A DNA stretch of 38,497 bases from NCBI GenBank assembly GCA_963627465.1, contig CAVGBO010000040.1, forward strand, positions 1 through 38,497, read 5' to 3'. Under the pieces are notes generated by a model, which was not told where the DNA came from, made no database searches, and saw only the letters and a list, made by a program, of their open reading frames with translations. Made by a program: the position numbers and the translations under genes. This document shows positions 1 through 8,080 of the stretch, piece by piece (position 1 is the stretch's first letter; each line of letters begins with the position of its first letter). The stretch comes from CAKUFA01 sp963627465 (GTDB taxonomy: Bacteria; Bacillota; Clostridia; Christensenellales; Aristaeellaceae).

Positions 1-627
1 GAATAATTCTTTTGCCTTCCTCCGTTCCCACGGCTCAGCAAATCCGGCAAATCGAATTTCCGGAAAACGACTGCCCTCCCGAGGGAACATTTTTTCCAGC
101 ATGGCTTTTTTGATCGCCACCAGCTTGTCATACTTGCGCTGATGAAGGGTGATGAGGTGGTCGAGGTGGCTGAAGCAAGCTGCTATCTGAGTTTGTTCAT
201 CTACACAAGGCACAGAAACTATAGCATCATGCACATCATTCCTATTTAATGTAGGAACGCCACTTCCTGAACTGAAATGTTCTAATCCAAGCTGCTGATA
301 CAGATAATAGATAAACTTGGGATAATTCCCCTTGAAGCTGGTAACCCACAATGCTGTGTTATGCGGCCAATAATCGTCTTCTATATAGTGTAACTTACCA
401 ATAGTTCCTGAGCGACCAGTAACTACTCCGGGACCTTTAGCCTTATATTCCGAATGATACCCGCCAATCCCATTGGACATTACAACAGGATATTTTCCAG
501 CTTTCACATTAGAAGCTGGAAGATCAAACCCTCTCTGTAATGGGGCAATATCAGAAACCTTCCGCTGTTCCCAAGGATCAACAAATCCACGGAACCGGAT
601 GGCCGGCATCCTGTTCTGCTTTCCCAT
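1..627 (-). CDS. hsdS: Type I restriction-modification specificity subunit HsdS (3' end beyond window)
   Basis: This is the DNA-recognition subunit of a type I restriction-modification complex. The visible 209 codons begin MGKQNRMPAIRF and run off the left edge. A motif reading IRFRGFVDPWEQRK near codon 10 is repeated as IRFAGFAEPWERRK near codon 192; this tandem architecture (TRD1, central helix, TRD2) is diagnostic of HsdS. Between them lie a first target-recognition domain and the conserved spacer helix with QTQIAACFSHLDHLITLHQRKYDKL. The start ATG overlaps the hsdM stop by one base (TGATG), which implies translational coupling. The TRD1 stretch, about 180-560, is visibly more AT-rich than its surroundings, as expected for an exchangeable recognition domain. 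The second TRD, and presumably hsdR, lie outside the window. The target sequence cannot be predicted. Confidence 0.93.
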   Translation of the reverse strand, partial: MGKQNRMPAIRFRGFVDPWEQRKVSDIAPLQRGFDLPASNVKAGKYPVVMSNGIGGYHSEYKAKGPGVVTGRSGTIGKLHYIEDDYWPHNTALWVTSFKGNYPKFIYYLYQQLGLEHFSSGSGVPTLNRNDVHDAIVSVPCVDEQTQIAACFSHLDHLITLHQRKYDKLVAIKKAMLEKMFPREGSRFPEIRFAGFAEPWERRKAKELF

Positions 628-3227
628 CACACCAGCCCTCCCAGCATCTTCCGGAGTTCCGCAAGGCCTTCCATGTCGTATGGGCTGCCCGTCAGCTGGG
701 CCATCATGCCGGAAAGGCTTGCCTCCGTCTCATGAATCTGCCCTTCCACATCCTCGAAGGTGGTCGCATACTTGGCGGCCAGTTTTTCAAGCATGCTAAT
801 GAAATCGCTGACGATGCGCTCAGGCAGGCTCGCAAGACCGTTCAGCAAGGGTGTAATCCATTTCTGCTCCAGCAGGGCATAGACCTGTTCATCCGTCAGG
901 TTCTCAATGGTCTGCTTGGTTGCCAGGTGCAGGGCGGCGCTCTGATCCTTCAACTGCTTTCTCAGTTTCTTCTCTTCCTCGTTGTCGGCGAAGACCTGCT
1001 TCAGCATGGCCAGCAGGGAAGGTTCAACCGATTCTTCCTTGATGGCTTTCTTCACCGCAGGCCAGACAAAGGCGGTTTTGTCATCATTCACCAAGTTCTT
1101 TTCTTCCTCTGTCAGTGCATCCAACGCTTCCTCGTAACCGGCTGCGATCTCACTCAGCCGGTCTTCCATCGCCCGGATGGCTGCAACCTGCTCCGCAAGC
1201 ATGGTCTGCTGCACCAGCTCGAAGGGGATCACATGACCCATCCAGCCGTTCTGCACTTCCTGCTCCCTGCTATCCGTCTTCTTGATGACCATGTTGGGAT
1301 CCACCTGCCGGGTGGCAGCGAAGCCTTCTGTCTGAATCATTTCCAGGTCAACGGAGATGCTTGCCCAGTCATTGTCCAGAATCTGATAAGCCTCATAGGC
1401 ATCCACCAGCGGAATGCCGTCCAGCCTGCGGAAGATTTCAGCACTGAGGGTAGCTTCCTCTTTGGAAAGATTCAGCTCCGTCATGCCGGTCATGAACCGA
1501 TCCAGCAGATAGGCACGGAAGCCCTCGAAAGCAGCGCTGTACTGGCTGATAAACCGCTGCACATCGGGGTGATTCCTGACAGCGTTCTTCAGGTCAGACA
1601 CAGCCAAGTCCATGTATGCATCGTTCCTCGGGGTGAAAAGTGCATCCCGCAAGCCGGGGAAAGCCGTCCAATAAGCAGCCAGCTCCTCAATCTCACGAAC
1701 GGGGATGCCGCCGAACATGGAGGCGTAAATATCCCAGCTCTCCGGCTTCTCGGAGGAATCCACATAGCGGGGAATGTTCAGGTTGTAGTCATTCTGGCGA
1801 ATCTCCTCCCGGGTCACTATTCTGGAGAACTTGGGAACCGTCAGCCGACCTGTCACCACATCCGTGATCTGCTTGATGTCACGGGCACGCAGCTTGTTGT
1901 TCTTGCCGGCCTTCTCGAAGCCCTTGGAAGCATCCACAATCAGCACATCCGTGCGCTCCGGCCGTGCTTTTCTCAGCACCATGATGATGGTGGGAATCCC
2001 TGTGCCAAAGAAGATGTTGGCAGGAAGGCCGATAATTGCGTCAATGTGATTGCTCTCAATCAGGTTCTTCCTGATTTCGCCTTCTTCACCGCCGCGGAAC
2101 AGCACGCCATGGGGAAGCACGATGGTCATGATGCCATCCGTCTTCAGGTGGAAAAGGTCATGCAGCAGGAAAGCATAATCCGCTTTGCCCTTCGGCGCTA
2201 AACCGTAGCGGGCATACCGGGGATCAGTTTCCTTGTCTGTCGGATTCCATGCCTGGCTGTAGGGGGGATTGGATACAACCGCATCCACAAACAGCGGATC
2301 ATAAGTTCCCACGGGGTCGCTTTCCTCAAAGAAGGGCCAGTCCTCCTCCAGCGTGTCCCCATTCCGGGTCACAATGTTGTCCGGCAGGATTCCTCGCATG
2401 ACCAGATTCATCCGGGTCAGGTTATAGGTGTTTTCCTTCAGCTCCTGCGCATAGTACTTGATGCGGTCGCTGCCGCCCATATAGCGGGCAACGGATCGGC
2501 CAATGTTGATCAGCAGGGAACCGGAGCCGGACGTGGGGTCGTAAATTTTGATTTCCGTCCTGTCCTTCAGGTGGTTCGCCACAATCTCCGACATCAGCAG
2601 CGATACTTCATGGGGCGTATAGAACTCGCCGGCTTTCTTGCCGGCATTGGCTGCGAAGTTGGAGATCAGGTATTCATAAATGAAGCCCAGCACGTCATAA
2701 TCCTGCCGGCCATCCATGGGGATGCCCTTGATCAGATGCAGCAGGTCGCTGATGGCCTTTGTGCGGGCATTGGATGTTTCACCCAGCTTGGAAAGACCGG
2801 TCTGCAGCGTCTGGAAGATGTTTTTGAACACCTTCTCATGGGAAGGATTGATCAGGCGGCTGAAGGCCGACAGGGCGACGATCACATGATCAACATTGAA
2901 GTCAGCACCCATGTTCAGCCAGGTATGAAACAGGTTTTCATAGCCGATGAAGTAACCGATTGCCTTCTGGATGCCTTCCACCGTCTGGCGGTGTTCAGCT
3001 TCAGAATAGCCTTCTTCCGCCCATGCCGGATCGTATTCCTCGTGAAGGCGAAGCTGCATGTATTCATCGTCCCAGTCCTGGCTGATCAGGTATTTGACCT
3101 CACGGTCAGAAAGGAACTTGTAGAAAATGAAACCGAGGATATAATCCTTGTACTCGTTTGCTTCAATCTTGGAACGCATCTTGTTGGCGGATTCCCAGAT
3201 TTTCGAGGCCAGTTGCTGTTTGTTCAT
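627..3227 (-). CDS. hsdM: Type I restriction-modification DNA methyltransferase subunit HsdM (long form)
   Basis: This subunit is an adenine-N6 DNA methyltransferase that works with HsdS. The N-terminal HsdM helical domain spans residues 1-150. The catalytic domain carries EFYTPHEV (201-208), the SAM-binding motif DPTSGSG (230-236) and the catalytic NPPY (320-323). The protein is 866 residues, against about 500-550 for classical HsdM; the extra C-terminal third (from about residue 500) is acidic, helical and rich in Glu/Lys. Long HsdM forms exist in Clostridia and Bacteroidota, so the length is not a fusion error. AAGGAG at 3239-3244 fixes the ATG start. The gene sits 16 bp after the XRE gene and is followed by hsdS with a 1-bp overlap, so the three form one operon. 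Confidence 0.95.
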   Translation of the reverse strand: MNKQQLASKIWESANKMRSKIEANEYKDYILGFIFYKFLSDREVKYLISQDWDDEYMQLRLHEEYDPAWAEEGYSEAEHRQTVEGIQKAIGYFIGYENLFHTWLNMGADFNVDHVIVALSAFSRLINPSHEKVFKNIFQTLQTGLSKLGETSNARTKAISDLLHLIKGIPMDGRQDYDVLGFIYEYLISNFAANAGKKAGEFYTPHEVSLLMSEIVANHLKDRTEIKIYDPTSGSGSLLINIGRSVARYMGGSDRIKYYAQELKENTYNLTRMNLVMRGILPDNIVTRNGDTLEEDWPFFEESDPVGTYDPLFVDAVVSNPPYSQAWNPTDKETDPRYARYGLAPKGKADYAFLLHDLFHLKTDGIMTIVLPHGVLFRGGEEGEIRKNLIESNHIDAIIGLPANIFFGTGIPTIIMVLRKARPERTDVLIVDASKGFEKAGKNNKLRARDIKQITDVVTGRLTVPKFSRIVTREEIRQNDYNLNIPRYVDSSEKPESWDIYASMFGGIPVREIEELAAYWTAFPGLRDALFTPRNDAYMDLAVSDLKNAVRNHPDVQRFISQYSAAFEGFRAYLLDRFMTGMTELNLSKEEATLSAEIFRRLDGIPLVDAYEAYQILDNDWASISVDLEMIQTEGFAATRQVDPNMVIKKTDSREQEVQNGWMGHVIPFELVQQTMLAEQVAAIRAMEDRLSEIAAGYEEALDALTEEEKNLVNDDKTAFVWPAVKKAIKEESVEPSLLAMLKQVFADNEEEKKLRKQLKDQSAALHLATKQTIENLTDEQVYALLEQKWITPLLNGLASLPERIVSDFISMLEKLAAKYATTFEDVEGQIHETEASLSGMMAQLTGSPYDMEGLAELRKMLGGLV

Positions 3228-3243
3228 CGGTTCAGCTTCTCCT

Positions 3244-3507
3244 TCATCTATTTTCGTGACGATGCGCAGCAGAAGATTTCTTTCCTCCGGCTATGGATGC
3301 TGCGGTATCAGGCTCAAAGTCCATAATATCATCGATTGTGCAGCCGAGAACGCCGCAGATCTTTTCAAGCGTCTCTACTGGAACCGATTCGTTCTTACTT
3401 AGGTTCGCCATTGCATTCGTGGTGATATTCGCTGCTTCCCTGAGCTGGGTCTTGGTCATGCTTCGATCGATCAGAATATGCCAGAGTTTATTGTATGAGC
3501 GGGACAT
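3244..3507 (-). CDS. Small XRE/Cro-C1 family transcriptional regulator
   Basis: This 87-residue protein is essentially one helix-turn-helix domain. Residues 1-65 read SYNKLWHILIDRSMTKTQLR, a turn, then the recognition helix region ITTNAMANLSK, and end with KICGVLGCTIDDIMDF, the usual XRE pattern of small YozG-like regulators. The tail is short, basic and disordered. AGGAGG at 3514-3519 lies 6 bp before the ATG. It is the first gene of the R-M operon, directly ahead of hsdM. By analogy with C proteins of R-M systems it may delay or limit expression of the operon, but this role is inferred from position only; the HTH assignment itself is firm. Confidence 0.88.
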   Translation of the reverse strand: MSRSYNKLWHILIDRSMTKTQLREAANITTNAMANLSKNESVPVETLEKICGVLGCTIDDIMDFEPDTAASIAGGKKSSAAHRHENR

Positions 3508-3548
3508 GCTTTCCCTCCTGCTTACGTTGCATTACTGCTTCAATCGAC

Positions 3549-3577
3549 ATCATACCATGCCATCAGCGTTTTATCAA
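3549..3577 (-). promoter_or_regulatory. Sigma-A promoter of the XRE-hsdM-hsdS operon
   Basis: On the minus strand TTGATA (3572-3577) is followed by a 17-bp spacer and TATGAT (3549-3554), about 40 bp upstream of the XRE start codon. Each box differs from the consensus by one base. Confidence 0.75.
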
Positions 3578-3684
3578 GAACATATTGAGAAAATCAATGA
3601 TGATGCCATGTCTCCTTTGCAGCAATGGGGGATGTTTCCATAGGGGGTTGAGAAATCCATTCAGGATCAAAGCGAAGGATAATG

Positions 3685-3715
3685 AAAAAGCTCTTAAAAC
3701 TATCGTTTTAAGAGC
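3685..3715 (-). terminator. Rho-independent terminator of the tRNA-Ala gene
   Basis: An 11-bp perfect stem (GCTCTTAAAAC pairing with GTTTTAAGAGC, 3690-3715) has a 4-base loop and is followed on the minus strand by five Ts (3685-3689). It begins 8 bases past the tRNA 3' end, so it ends the tRNA transcript before the R-M operon. Confidence 0.9.
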
Positions 3716-3723
3716 CTGTGATG

Positions 3724-3796
3724 TGGAGCATACGGGAGTCGAACCCGTGACCTCTACAATGCGAATGTAGCGCACTACCAACTGTGCCAATGCCCC
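3724..3796 (-). tRNA. tRNA-Ala (anticodon CGC)
   Basis: A 73-nt cloverleaf can be folded by eye on the minus strand. The acceptor stem is GGGGCAT with ATGCTCC and discriminator A. The D stem is GCAC/GTGC around AGTTGGTA. The anticodon stem CTACA/TGTAG encloses loop TTCGCAT, giving anticodon CGC, which reads GCG (Ala). The T stem ACGGG/CCCGT encloses TTCGACT. The 3' CCA is not encoded. It has its own promoter and terminator. Its 3' end faces the restriction-modification operon, the usual orientation for an island inserted at a tRNA gene, although no repeat of the tRNA end is present inside this window. Confidence 0.96.
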
Positions 3797-3835
3797 ATAA
3801 GCGCACATGAAAAACATCTCTCAAGTGCAAGCGAA

Positions 3836-3864
3836 AGTGTACCACACAAAAGGGAAAAATGCAA
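3836..3864 (-). promoter_or_regulatory. Sigma-A promoter of tRNA-Ala
   Basis: On the minus strand TTGCAT (3859-3864), a 17-bp spacer and TACACT (3836-3841) lie about 40 bp upstream of the tRNA 5' end. Confidence 0.75.
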
Positions 3865-3960
3865 GAGAAAAATTGCGCCGCAAGTTCCCACCGGCAGGAT
3901 TTCGCCCTTCCGGGGAAGAAAGGACACCTAAGAGACGTTGAATGAACGGAGGCGATGAAG

Positions 3961-5106
3961 ATGAAACGATGGCTGCTTGTTGTGCTTGCTCTATGCATGC
4001 TCTGCGTTGCCGGGCTGGCGGCGGCAGAAGAAACCACCCTGCTTGCCCTGAATGTCGGCAAGGCGGACTGCCTGCTGCTGGAAAGCGGATCAACCCGGTA
4101 CATGATCGATACGGGCACGGCGGAAAGCTGGGGCACGGTGTCCGCAACGTTGCGTACCCGTGGCATTACCCACCTGGACGGCGTGATTCTCACCCACACG
4201 GACAAGGACCACGCCGGGGGACTGTGGTCGCTGGCCATGTCCGGCGTAACGGTGGATCATTGGTATGCTTCCGCCTACTATACGGATGTGAAAGCATCCA
4301 AGCATCCCATGGTGCTGGCAACGGCACTGCGTGAGGCAGAGGTTACTTGGCTGAAGGCGGGGGATAGCCTGCCCATCGATGGGGGAACGATGACCGTGCT
4401 TGCCCCGATGGAAGCAAATGACGATAGTGAAAATGACAATTCCCTTGTGCTGTACGTGGAAACCAAGGCCGGCACCATGCTGCTGACCGGGGACATGGAA
4501 TTCGAGGAAGAACGAACCTTGCTGGCAGCCAAGACGCTGAAGCATGCGGATGTGCTGAAGGTGGCGCACCATGGCCGGGATGACGCCACATCTTCCTCCC
4601 TCGTGCGGAACGTAACGCCCCAGGTGGCTGTGATTTCTACCAGCACGGCAGAAAGGGAGGACACCCCGGCGGAATCCGTTGTGTCGCTGCTCACTTCTGT
4701 CGGCGCAAAGGTTGCCGTTACGCAGGATGCAGGGGAAGGCGTGCTGGTGACCCTGACGGATGGAACGGCCAGCGTGACCATGCTGCCCGAGGTGCAATTA
4801 CCTGCCGAGGCTACCGGCGTTGTCATCAGCGACCGATCCAATGCGCAGGATACCGTTTCTGTGCGCAACAATGGGGAAGCATCGGTGGATCTGTCCGGCT
4901 GGTATCTGTACTCGGATCGGGGCAGGGAAATCTTCGTTTTCCCCGAAGGAACAAGCATCGCTCCGGGACAGACCATCAACATCGGTACTTTGAGTACACC
5001 GGGGGAGACGGATCTCCTCTGGCCGGATGAAAATGTCTGGCATGATAAAAAGGAAGATACGGCGTATCTCTTCGATGCTTACGGTCGGGAGATGGATGCT
5101 CTGTGA
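3961..5106 (+). CDS. Secreted metallo-beta-lactamase-fold hydrolase with lamin-tail domain
   Basis: The protein has an N-terminal signal peptide (MKRWLLVVLALCMLCVAGLAAAEE). A metallo-beta-lactamase fold of the ComEC/Rec2 C-terminal type (residues about 25-270) follows, with the metal motif HTDKDHAGG (H79, D81, D83, H84), a second site near LTGDMEFEEE and the distal KVAHHGRDD histidines. Residues from about 285 form a lamin-tail (LTD) domain, recognised by VVISDRSNAQDTVSVRNNGEASVDLSGW. Secreted ComEC-like MBL proteins with LTD or other sticky domains occur in Clostridia and are thought to act on nucleic acids or phosphodiesters outside the cell; the substrate is not known. I chose ATG 3961 because GGAGG (3948-3952) is 8 bp away; the upstream in-frame ATG 3955 is only 2 bp from it. 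It is not a beta-lactam resistance enzyme by any signature seen. Confidence 0.9.
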   Translation: MKRWLLVVLALCMLCVAGLAAAEETTLLALNVGKADCLLLESGSTRYMIDTGTAESWGTVSATLRTRGITHLDGVILTHTDKDHAGGLWSLAMSGVTVDHWYASAYYTDVKASKHPMVLATALREAEVTWLKAGDSLPIDGGTMTVLAPMEANDDSENDNSLVLYVETKAGTMLLTGDMEFEEERTLLAAKTLKHADVLKVAHHGRDDATSSSLVRNVTPQVAVISTSTAEREDTPAESVVSLLTSVGAKVAVTQDAGEGVLVTLTDGTASVTMLPEVQLPAEATGVVISDRSNAQDTVSVRNNGEASVDLSGWYLYSDRGREIFVFPEGTSIAPGQTINIGTLSTPGETDLLWPDENVWHDKKEDTAYLFDAYGREMDAL

Positions 5107-5153
5107 GACAGGAAATGCCACCACAAATGTTACGAAATGATGAAGAAAAAATG

Positions 5154-5182
5154 TTGACACTTTGTTTTATAAGGGTTAAAAT
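5154..5182 (+). promoter_or_regulatory. Strong sigma-A promoter of the SH3/peptidoglycan-binding protein gene
   Basis: A perfect TTGACA (5154-5159), a 17-bp spacer and TAAAAT (5177-5182) lie about 60 bp upstream of the start at 5243. Confidence 0.88.
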
Positions 5183-5242
5183 GAATTGATGGTATTTTTG
5201 TGGTAATTGACCACGATCCTGTTGATGCGGAGGAACTGTTGG

Positions 5243-7888
5243 ATGAGACACACCCGTAACGTGGGGCTATGCTTTGCTTTTTCACTCTTTGTGGCGGTGC
5301 TCCTGTTTTGTACGGCGGCATTGGCAGACTTGTCCTATCCTTTTATGACGGTGACAAGCGACAAGGTGAACATGCGTGCCAAGGCCTCCTCTACAGCAAC
5401 CGTACTGGAGCGGCTGGAGCAAGGTGCCTCTGTTACGGTAACGGGTTCATCCGGCAGTTACTTCAAGGTGACTTACAACAATCGCACCGGGTACATTTTG
5501 AAGACGTACATCGTTACCGATGAGTCGGTCATCATTACCCCTACGCCTGTGCCGGTGGAAATGGTGACCGGGTATCCCTATGATACGGTGACCAGCGATA
5601 GCGTGAACCTGCGGGCACGGCAGTCCACCAACAGTGACATCCTGAAGAAGATTCCCAAGGGTGCGACGCTGACGGTGAAGAGCGTGTCCGGCACCTTTGC
5701 AAAGGTGGAATACAACGGCACAGAAGGATATGTAAAGACAGACTACATTGTGCTCAAGCAGGTGGTCAAGGTCACGCCCACACCCACGCCCGTGGCCACC
5801 TTGGAGCCTGTCGAGAACACAACCTCCTATGTGGTGCTGCAGAAGGGTTCGGAAGGCTCTGCCGTGAAGGCGCTGCAAAGTGCGCTGATTGAGCTTGGTT
5901 TCCTGACCGGGAAGGCAGACGGCAAATTCGGCGACGCTACCCAATATGCGGTGACTTCCTTCCAATCCGCCAACAGCTATCCCGTGACCGGTATTGCGGA
6001 TGCAAATCTGCAGGCCATGCTCTACAGCGGTACGCCTAAGAACAGTAAGGGTGTCAAGACGACGGTCATGACCCTTGCCCCGGTGGACGGGGTGATTGTT
6101 CGGCTGAACAATACCGGTGAACTGGTGGAAACCATTCAGACCCGGCTGAAGGAACTGGGCTATTATACCGGCGATATTACCGGCACCTATGATGCCGCAA
6201 CCAAGACCGCCGCAAAGGCGTTCCAGAAGAAGAACGGCTTGACGGCAGATGGTATTTCCGGTGCTGAGACGCAAAAGCTTTTGCTTAGCAGTGACGCACT
6301 TGCGGTGGATGCAACCCCCACGCCGATTCCTACGGCGACACCCACCCCTGTGCCCACCTTTACCGTACCGGAAAGCAAGGTGCAGAAGGGCAGCTCCGGC
6401 AGCGATGCCAAGCTGGTGCAGCAGCGGCTGAAGGAGCTTGGCTATTACTCCGGCAAGGTAGATGGTGATTTCGGCTCCGGCAGTGTGACTGCCCTGAAGA
6501 ATTTCCAGACCAATAACGGACTGGATGCGGATGGTGTTGCAGGCAATAGTACCTACAATCTGCTTTTCAGCATTAACGCTTTGGCAGCCGGTACAACGGC
6601 CACGCCTGCCCCTATCGCCACGCCGGCACCCACGGCCACGCCTACCCCTACGCCCATTACCAAGGACAATGTGACGGTCGTTAAACTGGGCGTTACCGGC
6701 GATGCTGTGACCAGACTGCAGGAGCGTCTCACCGCTTTGGGTTACTACAGTGCAACGGTGGATGGCGTTTGCAAAGCAGATGATGTGGCAGCCATCCGTG
6801 CCTTCCAGCGGAAGAATGGCTTGCATGAAGACGGTGCCGCAGGCTATGACACCCAGGTACTGCTGTATTCTTCCGGTGCGCTGACCAGCACAGGATCTTA
6901 TGCCGGCGGCACGGTAGATGCCCTCACAACCCTTCGCAAGGGCATGACGGGCACAGCGGTTACCGATTTGCAGAATAAGCTGATTAAGCTGGGCTACCTG
7001 ACTGGGGAAGCAGACGGCAACTACGGCCGTGCCACGGCTGCGGCTGTGTACAATTTCCAGAAAGCTAACGACTTGAGCCGGGACGGTGTGGCTGGTGCTT
7101 CCACGCTGGCACTGCTGTATTCCTCCTCGGCGACGGTGGTTACGCCGACACCTTCTGCCACGCCTGCCCCCAGCACGTCCCTCAAGCAGGGCGACATCAG
7201 CGATGCGGTCAAGAGCATGCAGCAGCGCCTGATTGACTTGGGATACCTTTCCGGCAAGGCAGATGGAAAGTTTGGCGTGCAGACTTACACAGCCCTGTTG
7301 GCATTCCAGAAAGCCAATAACTTGACGGTAGACGGTGTTGCCGGCACAAAGACCTTGGACAAGCTGAGCAGCAGCGCAGCTATTAGTTCCAACGGCACGG
7401 CAGTTGCAACAGCTACGCCTACCATCAATCCCAATGCCAGTGCCGCATACATCCCGAAGGCCTCTTCCGTGCGGTATGCAAACTGGTACTCGGAAGTTAA
7501 GGCACGGTGCAAGCTGTATCCCTATGCTACGGTATATGATTTTGCAACAGGCATCTCTTGGCAGGTGCACATGTTCTCTCTGGGCGCCCATGCAGACTGC
7601 GAACCTTTGACGGCAGCCGATACCGCCAAGATGGAAAAAGCCTTGGGCGGAAACACCTGGAATGCGAAGGCGGTGTGGGTTGTGTTTGCGGATGGTCGGG
7701 TGTACATGGCCTCCATTCACTCCATGCCTCATGGTGTACAGCATCGGACGGATAATAACTTTGCCGGTCACACTTGCCTCCACTTCCCGAGAACGGCGGC
7801 GCAGGTGGCCGCCATCGGACCGTATGCTACCAGCCATCAAAAGGTGATTGATGCCGGTTGGCAGACGACACAAAGCATGATCAAGTAA
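5243..7888 (+). CDS. Secreted cell-wall protein: 2 SH3, 6 peptidoglycan-binding domains, unknown C-terminal domain
   Basis: This 881-residue exported wall protein has, in order: signal peptide (MRHTRNVGLCFAFSLFVAVL..., about 1-30); two bacterial SH3 domains (about 32-93 and 111-171, each with VNMRA/VNLRA); six PG_binding_1 repeats (about 196-263, 283-349, 379-446, 478-548, 560-627, 646-712), each with an LG-Y-G-DG-FG-AFQ-NGL-DG-G pattern; and a C-terminal domain (735-881). Thr-Pro-rich linkers such as TPTPIPTATPTPVPT join the repeats. The C-terminal domain carries conserved-looking HADCEPL, AVWVVF, HSMPHG and GHTCLHF, suggesting a His/Cys catalytic or metal site; I do not recognise the family, though GHTCLHF loosely recalls the SHGC box of L,D-transpeptidases. 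GGAGG at 5229-5233 selects ATG 5243 over an upstream in-frame TTG at 5207. The gene is monocistronic, with its own promoter and terminator. Confidence 0.92.
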   Translation: MRHTRNVGLCFAFSLFVAVLLFCTAALADLSYPFMTVTSDKVNMRAKASSTATVLERLEQGASVTVTGSSGSYFKVTYNNRTGYILKTYIVTDESVIITPTPVPVEMVTGYPYDTVTSDSVNLRARQSTNSDILKKIPKGATLTVKSVSGTFAKVEYNGTEGYVKTDYIVLKQVVKVTPTPTPVATLEPVENTTSYVVLQKGSEGSAVKALQSALIELGFLTGKADGKFGDATQYAVTSFQSANSYPVTGIADANLQAMLYSGTPKNSKGVKTTVMTLAPVDGVIVRLNNTGELVETIQTRLKELGYYTGDITGTYDAATKTAAKAFQKKNGLTADGISGAETQKLLLSSDALAVDATPTPIPTATPTPVPTFTVPESKVQKGSSGSDAKLVQQRLKELGYYSGKVDGDFGSGSVTALKNFQTNNGLDADGVAGNSTYNLLFSINALAAGTTATPAPIATPAPTATPTPTPITKDNVTVVKLGVTGDAVTRLQERLTALGYYSATVDGVCKADDVAAIRAFQRKNGLHEDGAAGYDTQVLLYSSGALTSTGSYAGGTVDALTTLRKGMTGTAVTDLQNKLIKLGYLTGEADGNYGRATAAAVYNFQKANDLSRDGVAGASTLALLYSSSATVVTPTPSATPAPSTSLKQGDISDAVKSMQQRLIDLGYLSGKADGKFGVQTYTALLAFQKANNLTVDGVAGTKTLDKLSSSAAISSNGTAVATATPTINPNASAAYIPKASSVRYANWYSEVKARCKLYPYATVYDFATGISWQVHMFSLGAHADCEPLTAADTAKMEKALGGNTWNAKAVWVVFADGRVYMASIHSMPHGVQHRTDNNFAGHTCLHFPRTAAQVAAIGPYATSHQKVIDAGWQTTQSMIK

Positions 7889-7897
7889 ATCCTTGCG

Positions 7898-7926
7898 GGG
7901 GACTGCGGTAACGCAGCCCCTCTTTT
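7898..7926 (+). terminator. Rho-independent terminator after the wall protein gene
   Basis: GGGG and CTGCG (7898-7907, with one bulged A) pair with CGCAG and CCCC (7912-7920) around a GTAA loop, followed by TCTTTT. Confidence 0.88.
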
Positions 7927-7980
7927 CATGTGCAACTTTCGAAAAAGGCTTGCTTTGCATGCTCCTGTTTTCTGTTTCGA

Positions 7981-8009
7981 TTGACAGAAAAAGCACTTCA
8001 TTCTATAAT
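7981..8009 (+). promoter_or_regulatory. Consensus sigma-A promoter of the pgpH-ybeY/cdd-era operon
   Basis: A perfect TTGACA (7981-7986), a 17-bp spacer and a perfect TATAAT (8004-8009) lie about 70 bp upstream of pgpH. No phoH gene precedes pgpH here, unlike the usual order in Bacillota, so this promoter starts the operon. Confidence 0.92.
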
Positions 8010-8080
8010 CAATAGGTAAGCTTGTATGATAGAAATGCTAGGATAGACTATGCATGCTTTGATTGAAGGAGGCAGGCGGC

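Noticed and set aside
540..2201. Long plus-strand open frame of 553 codons opposite hsdM
   Set aside because: It is the antisense of hsdM, which has full conserved motifs; the translated product has no family pattern and no ribosome binding site.
4195..4215. Metallo-beta-lactamase motif as a possible antibiotic-resistance gene
   Set aside because: The surrounding sequence and the lamin-tail domain place it with ComEC-like hydrolases, not with class B beta-lactamases.
5780..7400. Regularly spaced repeats that might suggest a CRISPR array or satellite
   Set aside because: The repeats are about 200-300 bp, diverged and in frame; they encode six PG_binding_1 domains and Thr-Pro linkers. No short identical repeat-spacer pattern exists anywhere in the window.
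5447..7996. 849-codon minus-strand open frame opposite the wall protein gene
   Set aside because: It mirrors the repeated domains of the real gene on the plus strand; the apparent repeats are complements of the PG-binding modules.
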